Origin: Acanthococcus lagerstroemiae
Taxonomy: Eukaryota > Arthropoda > Insecta > Hemiptera > Eriococcidae
Length of the DNA: 64,000 nucleotides
Assembly: GCA_031841125.1 (NCBI GenBank)
Contig: CM063112.1
Span: forward strand, 23,772,603 to 23,836,602
Reading direction: 5' to 3'
In this document: positions 62,625 through 64,000 of the stretch, in pieces
Position numbering within the stretch: the stretch's first letter is position 1
How the letters are laid out: every line of letters starts with the position of its first letter
The notes under the pieces: generated by a model
Database searches by the model: none
What the model saw: only the letters and a program-made list of their open reading frames with translations
What the model was told of the DNA's origin: nothing
Position numbers and translations under genes: made by a program

Positions 62625-63690
62625 CCAAACACAGGAAATTAACAGTGTGGAGGAAGAGTGGGGCAAAATAAAGAAGGGAATATTAAAGTCAGCAGAAGAA
62701 ACTCCAGATAAAACCAAGAGAGAAGAAAAGAAACCATGCGGATGAAGGAGGAAATCCTCAGAAAGATGGATGAACGAAGAAAATATAAGAATGCAAACGA
62801 TTATTGGGAAGGTAGATTAGCTTATCACAAGTTGAGGAATGAAACAAAGAGAGAATGTAAAAAGGCAAAGGAGGAATGGATGAAAGAAAAGAGTGATAAG
62901 ATATAAGCGTTTATGAATAAAGGACAAACAGACTTAACCTATGGAAAAGTAAAAATGGAGTTTGGAGAAAGAAGGAAGAAAGCAAAAGTAATACAACAAA
63001 TAATGAGGGAGAGCCTATTTACGCAGCTGAAGGAAAAGTGAAAGGTGGGTAGAGTATGTAGAAAGACTTTATAGTAATAATGGGGATGAAGAGATAAAAA
63101 TGGAGAGGGAGGGAAATGTGGAAGAAGATGAGAGGGGAGACTCAATTTTAAGAGGTGATTTGACAAAGCATTGACAGCATTAAAGAAAGGGAAAGCTCCA
63201 GGAGTGGATCATTCCAGCTGAGTTATCACAAAACTTAGGAGAATATGTACTCGATAGACTATACAAATTAGTATGTTACGTTTATGATAAAGGGGAAATG
63301 CCTGAGGACTTTAAAAAGAGTGCTATTGTTACTATACCAAAAAAAAGCAAGAGCAGATAGGTGTGAAAATTATCGAATAATTAGTCTTCTTTCGCATGCG
63401 TTAAAAATATTAACTAGGAGAATTTAGAGGAGAATTGAGAACAGAATAGATGCAGAATTAGGAGATGATCAGTTTAGATTTAGAAAAAGTATAGAGGTAC
63501 TAGGGAAGCAGTGTTAGCGGGCGACTCAAAAAGGGACAGGATACATATATAGCATTTGAAAAAGTTTTTGAAAATGTCAAATGGAATAAAATGTTTGATA
63601 TTCTACAAAAGATAGGAATAAAATTTGAAGAAAGACAAGTTATTTTAAACTTATATAAAAGACAGAAAGCCACATTATGAACAGGAGCAG
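62625..63690 (+). mobile_element. Non-LTR retrotransposon, linker and first half of RT, degraded
   Basis: Across three plus-strand frames it reads EEEWGKIKKGILKSAEETPD, KLRNETKRECKKAKEEWMKE and ALTALKKGKAPGVDHIPAEL. It continues SQNLGEYVLDRLYKLVCYVY, EMPEDFKKSAIVTIPKKSKA, DRCENYRIISLLSHALKILT, ELGDDQFRFRKSI and KMFDILQKIGIKFEERQVIL. These are RT motifs in the right order (KGKAPG-D, the PKK--A--C-NYR-ISLL block, and Q-GFR as QFRFRK). At least three frameshifts or stops break it. It may belong to the same family as 19690-20575. Confidence 0.85.
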
Positions 63691-64000
63691 TGTCGGGCTG
63701 GCTTTCTTCAAGGCCCCTGGCGATTCTCGCACATTGGGCCCCGTGTCATACCCCGACTTTTGAAAACTAAGCCCCCGCCCTTCAACAAACAAACATAACA
63801 GAACTGTAAAGACTGTAGTTGTTTTCAATAAAAAGGCAAAAAATACTTGCAATGAATTCTATTAAACTTCATTATAAAAATGCAAAAACGAATACAAGAA
63901 AAAATCAAGAGTAAAACGATAACATAATTCTATAAGAATTGAAGTAAAAAAAAAAGGGACAGTGTTTCCAATTAAAAATACACTAATAACAAAGACAAAA
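63691..64000. mobile_element. Fragment of a GGGCCCC-type MITE and unassigned end
   Basis: CAAGGCCCCTGGCGATTCTC and GGGCCCCGTGTCATACCCCG resemble the GC-rich interior of 14215-14481. The rest is AT-rich and unassigned, running off the window. Confidence 0.4.

Overview
The window looks like a piece of a large, AT-rich, repeat-laden insect genome, possibly hemipteran, although the order cannot be fixed from sequence alone. The evidence is GT-AG introns, a CIDE-N gene of the arthropod Drep type, a DNAJC1 orthologue, non-LTR retrotransposons with APE endonuclease, a tRNA-derived SINE, and many short DNA transposons. No operons, CRISPR arrays or prokaryotic genes are present.

Two host genes can be reconstructed, both on the + strand. 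The first is a Drep2-like CIDE-N gene. Its recognisable coding exons are at 4141-4237, 26971-27144 and 33958-34994, and their phases join perfectly across introns of about 22.7 and 6.8 kb. Its N-terminal exon was not found; bases 1-560 are a candidate promoter or leader. The second is a compact DNAJC1 (ERdj1/MTJ1) gene at 53968-56055. It has seven coding exons, a start codon in a 7-nt coding segment, a signal peptide, a J domain with HPD, one membrane segment and two SANT domains (466 aa predicted). The two products act in different places (CIDE-N assemblies versus the ER membrane) and nothing suggests that they cooperate.

Layout. 1-4140: upstream part with a SINE, a LINE fragment, a hAT MITE and a TA-flanked element. 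4238-26970: first Drep intron, a mosaic of LINE pieces, a composite repeat present three times in the window, hAT and CACTA-like MITEs, an inverted duplication and a pogo-like transposase relic. 27145-33957: second intron, carrying a satellite of about 4.3 kb with a unit near 290 bp. 34995-36300: probable 3' UTR. 37500-42615: satellites, a large near-perfect palindrome and MITEs. 42640-44350 and 49620-50640: low-repeat, UTR-like islands. 45840-48150: AT-rich higher-order array full of AGGTCA hexamers. 50880-52080: third composite-repeat copy, with an extremely AT-rich insert. 52669-53665: MITEs and a telomere-like tract. 56056-64000: DNAJC1 3' UTR, nested MITEs and a LINE relic.

The most notable result is structural. 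At least six short elements carry hAT-like ends with exact 7-8 bp target-site duplications. One of these interrupts a reverse transcriptase exactly between two RT motifs. I did not find convincing evidence for a new protein-coding system; the best candidates for novelty are the noncoding arrays and the composite repeat.
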